Positions 42,415 to 50,484 of a stretch of 64,000 nucleotides of DNA are shown piece by piece. The notes under the pieces are model-generated. The model saw only the letters and a program-made list of their open reading frames with translations. It searched no databases and was not told where the DNA came from. The stretch is from Brachybacterium ginsengisoli. Its GTDB lineage: Bacteria; Actinomycetota; Actinomycetes; Actinomycetales; Dermabacteraceae. A program made the position numbers and the translations under genes. The stretch lies in assembly GCF_002407065.1 (NCBI RefSeq), contig NZ_CP023564.1, positions 186,001 to 250,000 on the forward strand, read 5' to 3'. Positions within the stretch are counted from its first letter, which is position 1, and every line of letters begins with the position of its first letter.

Positions 42415-43232
42415 GCACTTCCTCAGCCACGCAGGTCCTCTTCGACGCCCCGGGCCCGAAGGGGCGACGACGCATCCTGCTGCTCTCGATCCTCAGCGTG
42501 GTGCTCATCGCGGCGCTGCTCGCGGGGGCGCTGTGGCAGTTCCACGCCAACGGGCAGCTGGACCCGAACAAGTGGGTCGTCTACCTCCGCGCCGACTACC
42601 TCGCCTTCCTCGGCCAGGGCCTGTGGGGCACCCTCAAGGTCACGGCCCTCGCGGCGGTGGTCGCCTTCCCCTTCGGCCTGCTGCTCGCGCTGGCGCGGAT
42701 GTCCCGCCTGCGCCTGCTGAGCGCGGTCGCGATCACCTGGATCGAGTTCTTCCGCGGCATCCCGATGCTGCTGGTGGTCTACGCGTTCCTGCTGGCGCTG
42801 CCCGCCTTCGGCGTCACCTTCCCGCGGTTCTGGATGCTGGTGGTGCCGATGATCCTGGTCTCCAGCGCGGCCACCGCGGAGGTGTTCCGGGCCGGGATCC
42901 GCGCGGTGGACAAGGGCCAGCACGAGGCGGCCGACGCGATCGGGCTCAGCCGCCGCGACTCCCTGCTCTACGTGATCCTGCCGCAGGCGGTGCGCCTGGT
43001 GCTGCCCAGCCTGATCCTCGCCCTGGTCACCCTGCTGAAGGACTCCACGCTCGGCTACGTGGTCAGCTACAACGAGCTGCAGTTCCAGGGCAAGACGCTG
43101 GTCTCGATCACCCGTTACCTGGTGCAGACCTACCTCGTCGTCTCCGTGATCTACATCGTCATCAACCTCCTGCTCACCCGCCTCGCACTCGCGCTGGACG
43201 CGCGGATGAAGAAGCGCGCGGCGGCGAGCTGA
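42411..43232 (+). CDS. gluD: Amino acid ABC transporter permease (GluD-like)
   Basis: 273 aa. Five to six membrane helices; EAA loop GQHEAADAIGLSRRDSLLYVILPQAV, and FRGIPMLLVVYAFLLALP near the middle. It ends with a basic tail (MKKRAAAS). It pairs with the permease at 41598 to form the channel of the uptake system. Start codon and ribosome binding site derive from the duplicated 59-bp unit. Confidence 0.92.
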   Translation: MSTSSATQVLFDAPGPKGRRRILLLSILSVVLIAALLAGALWQFHANGQLDPNKWVVYLRADYLAFLGQGLWGTLKVTALAAVVAFPFGLLLALARMSRLRLLSAVAITWIEFFRGIPMLLVVYAFLLALPAFGVTFPRFWMLVVPMILVSSAATAEVFRAGIRAVDKGQHEAADAIGLSRRDSLLYVILPQAVRLVLPSLILALVTLLKDSTLGYVVSYNELQFQGKTLVSITRYLVQTYLVVSVIYIVINLLLTRLALALDARMKKRAAAS

Positions 43233-43244
43233 GAAGGGATCCCC

Positions 43245-44069
43245 ATGTGCCGTCTGCTCGGCGTCGTCTCCCGCGAGGGCGGGACCCTGCCCCAGATCGT
43301 CCCGGCGGAGCTGCCGCTGTTCACCGCGCTGTCCGAGCGGCACAAGGACGGCTGGGGCGTGGCCTGGTACCCGGACGGCTCGGGGGCCGACGGGGGCGAT
43401 GACCCCGCGCCCCGTCGGCCGATGCTGCGCCGCGGCGTCGACACCGCGCTGGCCTCCGGCGACTACGGCGAGGCGGTCGAGGCGGCCCGCGGCGAGGTGA
43501 TCGTGGTGCACCTGCGCCGTGCGAGCGTGGGCCTCGCCCTCACCCCCGACAACACCCACCCCTTCGACGAGGGGGAGCTGACCTTCAGCCACAACGGCCA
43601 GTTCGACCTCTCCGACGAGCTGCGCGAGAGGATCCTCGCCCGCGGCGGCCGACCCCCGCACGGCACCACGGACTCGGAGCTGTTCCTCTCGCTGATCACC
43701 GCCCACCTCGCCGAGCTCCCGGCCCGGGAGGGCCGCCCGGACCTCGCCGGCGCTGTCCAGCACGCCGCCGCGGAGCTCACCGACCTGCTGCTCGAGCTGT
43801 CCGGACGCCCGCCGGAGTCGCTGAACTGCCTGCTGACCACCCCGGGAACCCTCGTCGCCTACGCCCAGCACGATCCCTCGCAGGCCCCGACGGATCAGCC
43901 CCCGGAGGTGTACGACCTGCGCTGGCGGGCCGATCACGACCGGGTGCTCGTCTCCTCGACCGGCTACCCGCAGCAGGGCTTCGCGACCCTCGCCCAGGGT
44001 GCCGCGCTCGAGGTGCACCGCGGCAGCCTGCGGGTCGAGGAGCGGGCACCGCTCGACGACGGCGCCTGA
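43245..44069 (+). CDS. Class II glutamine amidotransferase (YafJ/GATase_4-like)
   Basis: 274 aa beginning MCRLLGVVSREG: Cys2 becomes the N-terminal nucleophile after Met removal. Further GATase II marks are KDGWGVAWYPDG, VVHLRRASVGLALTPDNTHPF and TFSHNGQFDLS. It is a stand-alone amidotransferase of the YafJ/EgtC class, whose substrate is unknown; EgtC itself removes glutamyl groups in ergothioneine synthesis, but no other egt gene is near. It starts 12 bp after gluD and may be cotranscribed with the amino acid transporter. Confidence 0.88.
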   Translation: MCRLLGVVSREGGTLPQIVPAELPLFTALSERHKDGWGVAWYPDGSGADGGDDPAPRRPMLRRGVDTALASGDYGEAVEAARGEVIVVHLRRASVGLALTPDNTHPFDEGELTFSHNGQFDLSDELRERILARGGRPPHGTTDSELFLSLITAHLAELPAREGRPDLAGAVQHAAAELTDLLLELSGRPPESLNCLLTTPGTLVAYAQHDPSQAPTDQPPEVYDLRWRADHDRVLVSSTGYPQQGFATLAQGAALEVHRGSLRVEERAPLDDGA

Positions 44070-44187
44070 CCGGCGGGATCATGCGGTGTCGGGACAGCCC
44101 GGGACCGCAGAGGGGCCCGAAGGATGCAGTACTGTCGACACCGCAGAACTCGACCTTCTGTACGACGATCCCAACCAGGGAGGCCCC

Positions 44188-45039
44188 GTGATCGGCTTCG
44201 AGAACGTCCGCAAGGAGTACCCCGGCGGCACGCTGGCCGTCGAGGACTTCAGCCTGGACATCGACTCCCATGAGGCCGTCGTGCTCGTGGGCACCTCGGG
44301 ATCGGGCAAGACCACCCTGATGCGGATGATCAACCGCATGGTCGATCCCACCGCGGGCCGGATCCACATCGACGGCGATGACGTCGCGAGCCTGGATCCC
44401 GTTCAGCTGCGCCGCTCGATCGGCTACGTCATGCAGGCCTCCGGTCTGCTCCCGCACCGCACCGTGCTCGACAACATCACCACCGTCCCCGTGCTGCGCG
44501 GCACCGGTCGGGCGGAGGCCCGCACGCGCGCGCACGAGCTGATGGAGACCGTCGGCCTCGACGCCGCGCTCGCCGAGCGCTACCCCTCCCAGCTCTCCGG
44601 GGGCCAGCAGCAGCGCGTGGGGGTGGCCCGGGGCCTCGCCGCGGATCCGAACATCCTGCTCATGGACGAGCCCTTCGGGGCCGTCGACCCGATCGTGCGC
44701 GCAGAGCTGCAGCACGAGCTGCAGCGCCTCCAGCGCGAGCTGCGCAAGACGATCGTCTTCGTCACCCACGACATCGACGAGGCCTTCCTGCTCGGCGACC
44801 GGGTCGTGATCCTGAAGCCCGGCGGCGTGATCGCCCAGGTCGGCACCCCGCAGGAGATCCTCGCCGCTCCGGCCGACGACTTCGTGACCAGCTTCGTCGG
44901 CGCCGACCGCGGCGCCCGCACCCTCCATGTCGAACGGGTCGACGGGCGCGACGTCGTGATCGACGCAGACGGGCGCGCCGCCGGCGTGCTCGCCGCGGCC
45001 GACGGACCCCGGGACGCGGGCCCGGAGCGCTCCTCGTGA
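44188..45039 (+). CDS. opuCA: Glycine betaine/choline-type ABC transporter ATPase
   Basis: 283 aa from the GTG at 44188, with AGGGAGG upstream. Walker A GTSGSGKTT, Q-loop VMQASGLLPHRTVLDN, signature [15 protein letters not shown], Walker B ILLMDEPFGAVD and VTHDIDEAFLLGDR place it in the OpuCA/ProV family. The C-terminal tandem CBS domains of many OpuCA proteins are missing (only about 45 residues follow the ATPase), so it lacks the ionic-strength sensor. The next gene starts in its stop (GTGA at 45036-45039). A TACTGT hexamer near 44125 may be a promoter. Confidence 0.92.
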   Translation: MIGFENVRKEYPGGTLAVEDFSLDIDSHEAVVLVGTSGSGKTTLMRMINRMVDPTAGRIHIDGDDVASLDPVQLRRSIGYVMQASGLLPHRTVLDNITTVPVLRGTGRAEARTRAHELMETVGLDAALAERYPSQLSGGQQQRVGVARGLAADPNILLMDEPFGAVDPIVRAELQHELQRLQRELRKTIVFVTHDIDEAFLLGDRVVILKPGGVIAQVGTPQEILAAPADDFVTSFVGADRGARTLHVERVDGRDVVIDADGRAAGVLAAADGPRDAGPERSS

Positions 45040-45686
45040 CCTGGATCCTGGCGAACCTCGGCGTGATCGCCGAGTACACCGGCGCGCACCTGCTCCAGTC
45101 GCTGCCGCCGATCCTGGTGGCGCTGCTGCTGTCCCTGCCGCTGGCGAAGCTGTGCAACGCCCGCGGCTGGCTGCGCACCGGCGTGACCACCGCCTCCGGG
45201 CTGATGTACGCGATCCCCTCGCTCCCGCTGTTCGTGCTGCTGCCGGGCCTGATCGGGACCGGGGTGCGCAGCCCGCTGAACATCATCATCGCGCTGTCGC
45301 TGTACGGGCTCGCGCTGATGGTCCCCACCGCCTCGGACGCCTTCCGCTCCGTGAACCGGGACGTGCTCGGCGCGGCCACCGCCCAGGGCTACGCGCCCGG
45401 CGCCCGGTTCCTGCAGGTCGAGCTGCCGCTGGCCGGCCCCGTTCTGCTGGCCGGGGTGCGGGTGGTCGCGGTGAGCACGATCTCCCTGGTCACCGTGGGC
45501 GGCGTGCTCGGGGTGCCGAGCCTGGGCATGCTGTTCGTGGACGGGCTGCGTCGCGGGATCGTCGCGGAGATCGCCGCCGGGATCATCGCCACCGCCGCCC
45601 TCGCCCTGCTCACCGACGCTCTGCTGGTGCTGCTGGGACGCGCGGTGATGCCCTGGACCCGTCGGCAGGAGGGACGCAGGCCATGA
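45036..45686 (+). CDS. opuCB: Osmolyte ABC transporter permease (OpuCB-like)
   Basis: 216 aa from a GTG overlapping the preceding stop. Five membrane helices and the permease loop (RDVLGAATAQGYAPGARFLQVELPLAGPVLLAGVR). SLPPILVALLLSLPLAKLCN and YAIPSLPLFVLLPGLIG are family segments. It forms the channel with the next permease. Confidence 0.91.
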   Translation: MTWILANLGVIAEYTGAHLLQSLPPILVALLLSLPLAKLCNARGWLRTGVTTASGLMYAIPSLPLFVLLPGLIGTGVRSPLNIIIALSLYGLALMVPTASDAFRSVNRDVLGAATAQGYAPGARFLQVELPLAGPVLLAGVRVVAVSTISLVTVGGVLGVPSLGMLFVDGLRRGIVAEIAAGIIATAALALLTDALLVLLGRAVMPWTRRQEGRRP

Positions 45687-46351
45687 ACGGCAACCCCTTC
45701 CTCGACGCCCTCGTCTGGCTGGGCGACCCGTCCCGCTGGTCCGGTCCTGCCGGGGTGCCGGTGCGCACCCTCGAGCACCTGGGCTACACCGCGCTCGGCG
45801 TGCTGATCGCCGCCCTGATCGCGGTCCCGATCGGCCTCTACGTGGGGCACACGGGCCGGTTCAAGGGACTCACCGTGGCGGTCGCCGGTGCCGCCCGGGC
45901 CCTGCCCACCCTGGGCCTGGTGACCCTGTTCGCGCTGCTGGTGGGCATCGGGCTCACCGCGCCGATGCTCTCCTTCGTCATCCTCGCGATACCCTCCCTG
46001 CTGGCCGGGGCGTACTCGGCCGTGGAGTCCGTGGACCCGGCCACCGTCGACGCCGCCCGCGCGCAGGGGATGACCGAGCGGCAGATCCTCACCCGGGTCG
46101 AGATCCCGCTCGGGCTGCCCCTGCTGATCGGCGGCGTGCGCGGGGCGACCATGCAGGTCGTGGCCACCGCGATGCTCGCCGCCTATGTGGGCAGCGGCGG
46201 GCTGGGCCGCTTCATCTTCCAGGGCCTCGGCTCGCAGAACTATCCGCAGATGATCGCCGGCTCGCTGCTGGTGATCGTCCTCGCCCTGGTCCTGGACCTC
46301 TCCCTGCTGCTGCTCCAACGGCTCACCGCCCCGCGTGGGACCGCCGCCTGA
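45683..46351 (+). CDS. opuCD: Osmolyte ABC transporter permease (OpuCD-like)
   Basis: 222 aa from the ATG at 45683, overlapping the previous TGA. Five to six membrane helices; loop VDAARAQGMTERQILTRVEIPLGLPLLIGGVRGATMQ, and VAGAARALPTLGLVTLFALLVG. Its stop overlaps the next frame (TGATG at 46349-46353). Confidence 0.91.
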   Translation: MNGNPFLDALVWLGDPSRWSGPAGVPVRTLEHLGYTALGVLIAALIAVPIGLYVGHTGRFKGLTVAVAGAARALPTLGLVTLFALLVGIGLTAPMLSFVILAIPSLLAGAYSAVESVDPATVDAARAQGMTERQILTRVEIPLGLPLLIGGVRGATMQVVATAMLAAYVGSGGLGRFIFQGLGSQNYPQMIAGSLLVIVLALVLDLSLLLLQRLTAPRGTAA

Positions 46352-46398
46352 TGTCCCTCCGACCGACCCGACCCGACCTCGCACCCCAGGAGCTCCCC

Positions 46399-47358
46399 AT
46401 GACCCTTCACAGCACCCGTCGTCATCTGCTGGGCGCGCTCGGCCTCGGCGGGGTCGCGCTCGGCGCCGCCGCCTGCGGCAGCTCCGACCCCTTCGCCGAG
46501 GGGGACGGCTCCGGCGGCGAGGGCGGCGCGTCCGACGGCGGCTCGGACGGCGGCGGCGCGGCCTCCCTCGCCGTCGGCTCCCAGGCCTACTACTCCAACG
46601 AGATCCTCGCCGAGCTGTTCGCGCAGGTGCTCGAGGCGGAGGGGCATACGGTGGACCGCCAGTTCCAGATCGGCCAGCGCGAGGTCTACATGCCCGAGCT
46701 CGAGGCCGGGAAGCTCGACGTGATGCCCGAGTACCTCGGCAACCTGCTCCAGCACTACGACTCGGAGGCGGAGTCCGCGAGCCCCGAGGAGATCCACAGC
46801 GCGCTCGGCGAGGCGCTGCCCGACGGGCTGCGGGTGCTCTCCTTCGCGGAGGCCACCGACCAGGACTCCTACACGACCACCGCCGATTTCGCCTCGACCC
46901 ATTCCCTGAAGACCATCGGCGATCTCGCCGGTGTCGACGAGAAGCTCAAGGTCGCGGCCAACAGCGAGTTCGAGGTGCGGCCCTACGGCCCCGAGGGCGT
47001 GAAGTCGGTCTACGGCGTGGACCTCTCCGTGGTGCCCGTCGAGGACTCCGGCGGCCCGCTCACCGTCAAGGCCCTCACCGACGGGGACGTGCAGCTCGCG
47101 GACATCTACACCGCCGACCCCGCGATCGTGGAGAACGACCTGGTGGTGCTCGAGGACCCGGAGTCGCTGATCCTGCCGCAGAACGTGGTCCCCGTGGTCT
47201 CGGAGAAGGTCGACGAGGCCGCTGCGACGGCGATCGACGGCGTGCTCGCCCAGCTCAGCGCCGACGACCTCGTGGAGCTGAACCGCCAGAGCGTGGTCGA
47301 CCAGACCTCCTCCGCCGAGATCGCGAAGGGCTGGCTGACGGAGAAGGGCCTGGTCTGA
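46399..47358 (+). CDS. opuCC: Osmolyte ABC transporter substrate-binding lipoprotein (OpuCC-like)
   Basis: 319 aa from the ATG at 46399, which has CAGGAG at proper spacing; an in-frame ATG at 46351 would add 16 polar residues. Signal with twin Arg (TRRHLLGALGLGGVALG) and lipobox GAAACGSS, then a Gly/Ser linker and the OpuAC fold: LAVGSQAYYSNEILAELFAQ, GQREVYMPELEAGKLDVMPEYLGNLL, DIYTADPAIVENDLVVLEDP. It binds glycine betaine, choline, carnitine or a related quaternary amine. Confidence 0.92.
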   Translation: MTLHSTRRHLLGALGLGGVALGAAACGSSDPFAEGDGSGGEGGASDGGSDGGGAASLAVGSQAYYSNEILAELFAQVLEAEGHTVDRQFQIGQREVYMPELEAGKLDVMPEYLGNLLQHYDSEAESASPEEIHSALGEALPDGLRVLSFAEATDQDSYTTTADFASTHSLKTIGDLAGVDEKLKVAANSEFEVRPYGPEGVKSVYGVDLSVVPVEDSGGPLTVKALTDGDVQLADIYTADPAIVENDLVVLEDPESLILPQNVVPVVSEKVDEAAATAIDGVLAQLSADDLVELNRQSVVDQTSSAEIAKGWLTEKGLV

Positions 47359-48197
47359 TGCGCATCGTCCTGACCGGCGCGAGCGGTCGGATCGGGGCTG
47401 CGGCGGCGCGCCGCCTCGTCGGCGCCCCGGGAGTGCAGCTGCGCCTCGTGGGCCGCTCCCTCGACCGGCTTCCGCGGATCGAGGGCGCCGAGGTCGCCCA
47501 GGCGGAGTTCTCGGACGCCGCCGCCTGCCGCGCCGCCTTCGCGGGGGCCGACGCCCTGCTGCTGGTCTCCGCGGGGGAGGCGGCGGACCGTCTGGACCAG
47601 CACCGCATCGCGATCGAGGCGGCCACCGAGGCGGGAGTGGGGCATGTCGTGTACACCTCCTTCCTCGGGGCCTCGGAGGATGCCGGCTTCACCCTCGCCC
47701 GGGACCACGGCGCGACCGAGCAGCTGCTGCGCGGCTCGGGCCTCGCCTGGACCCTCCTGCGCGACAGCTTCTACGCCGACGTGCTCCTGGACTTCGCCGG
47801 ACCCGATCGCGTGATCCGCGGCCCGGGCGGCACCGGTCGCTGCGCCTTCGTGTCCCGCCGCGACGTCGCGGAGGTCGCCGCGGCGGTGCTGCGCGATCCC
47901 GCACCCTGGGCAGGGCGCACCCTCGACCTCACCGGGCCGGTCGCGGTGAGCTTCGCCGAGGCCGCGCTCCTGATGACCCGCGCCCGCGGCGAGGAGTACG
48001 AGTTCGTGGACGAGACGCTCGCCGAGGCGCGCGCCTCCCGCGCCCCGTACGGCGCCCCGGACTGGCAGGTCGACGCCTGGATCAGCACGTACACCGCGAT
48101 CGCGGACGGCGAGCTCGACGTGGTCGGCGGGGGAGTGGAGGAGGTGCTCGGCAGGCCGCCGCGCACCCTCGAGCAGGCGGTCGCGGAACCGCTGTGA
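47358..48197 (+). CDS. NmrA-like NAD(P)-binding protein
   Basis: 279 aa; its ATG overlaps the preceding TGA (TGATG). Rossmann motif MRIVLTGASGRIGAAAARRL, then ADALLLVSAGEAADRLDQHRIAIEAATEAGVGHVVYTSFLGA, which is the atypical SDR/NmrA subgroup (quinone reductase QOR2-like), without the YxxxK catalytic pair. It may be a redox sensor or quinone reductase. It ends the opuC-type operon, so a link to osmolyte uptake is only positional. Confidence 0.88.
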   Translation: MRIVLTGASGRIGAAAARRLVGAPGVQLRLVGRSLDRLPRIEGAEVAQAEFSDAAACRAAFAGADALLLVSAGEAADRLDQHRIAIEAATEAGVGHVVYTSFLGASEDAGFTLARDHGATEQLLRGSGLAWTLLRDSFYADVLLDFAGPDRVIRGPGGTGRCAFVSRRDVAEVAAAVLRDPAPWAGRTLDLTGPVAVSFAEAALLMTRARGEEYEFVDETLAEARASRAPYGAPDWQVDAWISTYTAIADGELDVVGGGVEEVLGRPPRTLEQAVAEPL

Positions 48198-48275
48198 CCT
48201 GCGCAGGTGCCCCACATCGACCGTCCGGTCGATTCCGCGGATGACATCGGCGCGCTCGGACGGCAGAGTGGCGGC

Positions 48276-48764
48276 ATGACCAGCAACCAGACCCACGTGA
48301 CCGTCACCCGCACGATCGACGCCCCCGCGAAGGACCTGTTCGCCCTGCTCACGCTGCCCGCGCGGCATCCCGAGTTCGACGGCTCCGGCACGGTGCGCAG
48401 CGCCGAGGACACCGAGCGCATCGACAAGTCCGGCGAGAAGTTCGTGATGAACATGCACCGCGAGGCGATGGGCGGGGACTACCGCACCCACAACTTCGTC
48501 ACCGCGTACGACGAGAACAAGATGATCGGCTGGCAGCCCGCGCCCGAGGGCGAGGACGGCTCCGCCCCCGAGGGCCCGCTGGGCTGGGAGTGGCTCTACA
48601 CCCTCACCCCGCAGGGCGCCGACGCGACCGAGGTGGAGCTGACCTACGACTGGTCGCGCATCACCGATCAGAAGCTGCTGCAGAAGGTGGGCTTCCCCGC
48701 GATCCCGCAGGAGGACCTCGAGCAGTCGCTGAACCTGCTCGCCGCAGCGGTCACCAAGGGCTGA
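48276..48764 (+). CDS. SRPBCC-family protein
   Basis: 162 aa from the ATG at 48276. TVTRTIDAPAKDLFALLTLPARHPEFDGSG at the start and WEWLYTLTPQGADATEVELTYDWSRI in the core are characteristic of the polyketide cyclase/START-like fold. No partner regulator overlaps it, but the next 1.6 kb holds a SRPBCC-ArsR-SRPBCC group. Ligand unknown. Confidence 0.87.
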   Translation: MTSNQTHVTVTRTIDAPAKDLFALLTLPARHPEFDGSGTVRSAEDTERIDKSGEKFVMNMHREAMGGDYRTHNFVTAYDENKMIGWQPAPEGEDGSAPEGPLGWEWLYTLTPQGADATEVELTYDWSRITDQKLLQKVGFPAIPQEDLEQSLNLLAAAVTKG

Positions 48765-48785
48765 CCCGGCTCCGACCACCCCTAG

Positions 48786-48803
48786 TGCAACCGGAGGGTT
48801 GCA
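48786..48803. promoter_or_regulatory. Perfect inverted repeat upstream of the SRPBCC-arsR operon
   Basis: TGCAACC GGAG GGTTGCA, perfect 7-bp arms, 78 bases before the SRPBCC start. It resembles the repeat upstream of the other arsR (28131-28156), so it probably is the ArsR operator. Confidence 0.7.
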
Positions 48804-48880
48804 TCAAAGGGGATCCCGTGCGACGCTGGACCCGTCGGCCGCTCCGGTCGGCGGGTCCATCGAACGCACCGGGAGAGACC

Positions 48881-49360
48881 ATGACCGAGCAGGACACCGC
48901 ACAGACCTCCGCCGCCACCGCTGACGTGCCGGACGAGATCCTCCGCAGCATCCACGTCGCCGCCACCGCCGAGACGGTGTTCGCGGTGGTCAGCGAGCCC
49001 GGCTGGTTCATCAACAGCGGTGAGTACCGCGCCCACGGGATCACCGTCGAGGGCGACATCTCGCGCCTGGTCGACCCGGACCACGGCGAGTTCGCGATCC
49101 GCACCGTCGAGCTCGATCCGCCCCATCGCGCCGTGTTCCAGTGGCTGGCCGGGGAGAACGGCGACCTCGCCGACCACCCCGCGACCACCGTCGAGTTCAC
49201 GCTCGAGCCCGAGGGTGACGGCGTGCTCCTCACCGTGCGGGAGACCGGCTTCGCGAGCATCTCCCGCGACGCCGCGGAGCGCCGCACCCGCTTCGAGGAC
49301 AACACCCGGGGCTGGATCGAGGAGCTCGAGGTGGCCCGGCTCCGCGCCGAGGCGGCATGA
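48881..49360 (+). CDS. SRPBCC (AHSA1-like) protein, ArsR partner
   Basis: 159 aa from the ATG at 48881 with GGGAGAG upstream. VPDEILRSIHVAATAETVFAVVSEPGWFINSGEYR and the C-terminal helix RFEDNTRGWIEELEVARLRAEAA match the protein at 49857 closely, showing a tandem duplication around the regulator gene. Its TGA overlaps the arsR ATG (ATGA at 49357). Confidence 0.88.
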   Translation: MTEQDTAQTSAATADVPDEILRSIHVAATAETVFAVVSEPGWFINSGEYRAHGITVEGDISRLVDPDHGEFAIRTVELDPPHRAVFQWLAGENGDLADHPATTVEFTLEPEGDGVLLTVRETGFASISRDAAERRTRFEDNTRGWIEELEVARLRAEAA

Positions 49361-49800
49361 GCGCGCGCACCCCGAGCCTGGTCCTGCTGGGGGAGGGGGC
49401 CGATGAGACCTTCGCGGCCCTCGCCGACCGCACCCGTCGGCAGATCCTGGTGCGCCTCGCGGAGACCCCGGACGACGCCGGCTCCGTGGCCCGTGACCTC
49501 GACGTGAGCCGGCAGGCCGTCGCCAAGCACCTGCGGATCCTCGAAGGGGCCGGTCTGGTCCGCGCCGCCCGCGCCTCCCGCCGACGCGTGCACAGCGTCG
49601 ACGCGGAGCGGATCCTCGAGGTCTCCGACCTGCTCGGGATCGTCGCCCGCGGCTGGGACCGGCGGCTCGAGGGGATCCGCGAGGAGGCGGAGCGGCGCGA
49701 CCGGGAGCCGCGCGACCGAGAACAGAGCGAGCGCGGGCTGGGCGAGGTCGAGCGGGGCGAGGTCGGGCGGGGCGAGGTCGCCCCGTCGGCCGAAATCTGA
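49357..49800 (+). CDS. ArsR-family transcriptional regulator with charged repeat tail
   Basis: 147 aa. Winged helix signature FAALADRTRRQILVRLAE, recognition helix SRQAVAKHLRILEGAGLV and wing ASRRRVHSV. After about residue 110 a tail of RDREP, RDREQSERG and GEVERGEVGRGEV repeats follows, unlike the usual 105-115 aa proteins and probably produced by slippage in GC-rich DNA. No metal-binding Cys. Translationally coupled to the SRPBCC gene and likely represses the operon at 48786. Confidence 0.92.
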   Translation: MSARTPSLVLLGEGADETFAALADRTRRQILVRLAETPDDAGSVARDLDVSRQAVAKHLRILEGAGLVRAARASRRRVHSVDAERILEVSDLLGIVARGWDRRLEGIREEAERRDREPRDREQSERGLGEVERGEVGRGEVAPSAEI

Positions 49801-49856
49801 GAGTCTCTCCTCACGCGGCGACGAGGCCGCCATCCCCCGCCCCGAGGAGCACTGCC

Positions 49857-50366
49857 ATGGCTGACGATTCCGCTCTGCCCGCCGATGTGAGCGTCCCTGA
49901 CGAGATCGAGCGCAGCGTCCTGATCAAGGCCAGCGCCGAGAAGGTCTTCGCGATCGTGCGCGAGCCGGGCTGGTTCATCAACGACGGCGAGTACCGCGAG
50001 CACACCATCACCCGCACCGGACCCGTCACCCGGGTCGTGGACCCCGTGCACGGCAGCTTCCAGCTCGCGCTCGAGGCCCACGAGCCCCCGCACAAGATCG
50101 GATTCCGCTGGCTGGGCGGCGGCCTCGGCGAGATCTCGGACGCGCCGCACAACACGGTCACCTTCATCATCGACCCCGCCGGGAGCGCTTCGCGCAACCT
50201 GGTGCGGCTCACCGTGCGAGAGCGCGGCTTCGCACGGATCGACGTCGACGAGTCGCTGCGCCGCAGGAACTACGAGGAGAACTCCCGCGGCTGGGAGCAG
50301 CAGCTCGAGGTGGCGCGGGCCCTCGCCGAAGGCGGCCCGCGCCAGGAGGCCGACGGCGAGGGATGA
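49857..50366 (+). CDS. SRPBCC (AHSA1-like) protein, paralogue of the gene at 48881
   Basis: 169 aa from the ATG at 49857 with GAGGAG upstream. VPDEIERSVLIKASAEKVFAIVREPGWFINDGEYREHTITRTG and YEENSRGWEQQLEVARALAEGG mirror the 48881 product. Located 57 bp after arsR, it is probably in the same transcript. Ligand unknown. Confidence 0.88.
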   Translation: MADDSALPADVSVPDEIERSVLIKASAEKVFAIVREPGWFINDGEYREHTITRTGPVTRVVDPVHGSFQLALEAHEPPHKIGFRWLGGGLGEISDAPHNTVTFIIDPAGSASRNLVRLTVRERGFARIDVDESLRRRNYEENSRGWEQQLEVARALAEGGPRQEADGEG

Positions 50367-50484
50367 CCTCGCGGCGTCCGCCGTCGCTGGTTCGACCGGC
50401 CGGTGCTGGCGATCGCCGTCGGCCCGTCGGTCGTCCCGCCTGGTCGGCCGCCGTCGGCCCGCTCGTCCGGGATACCCTCGGAGG

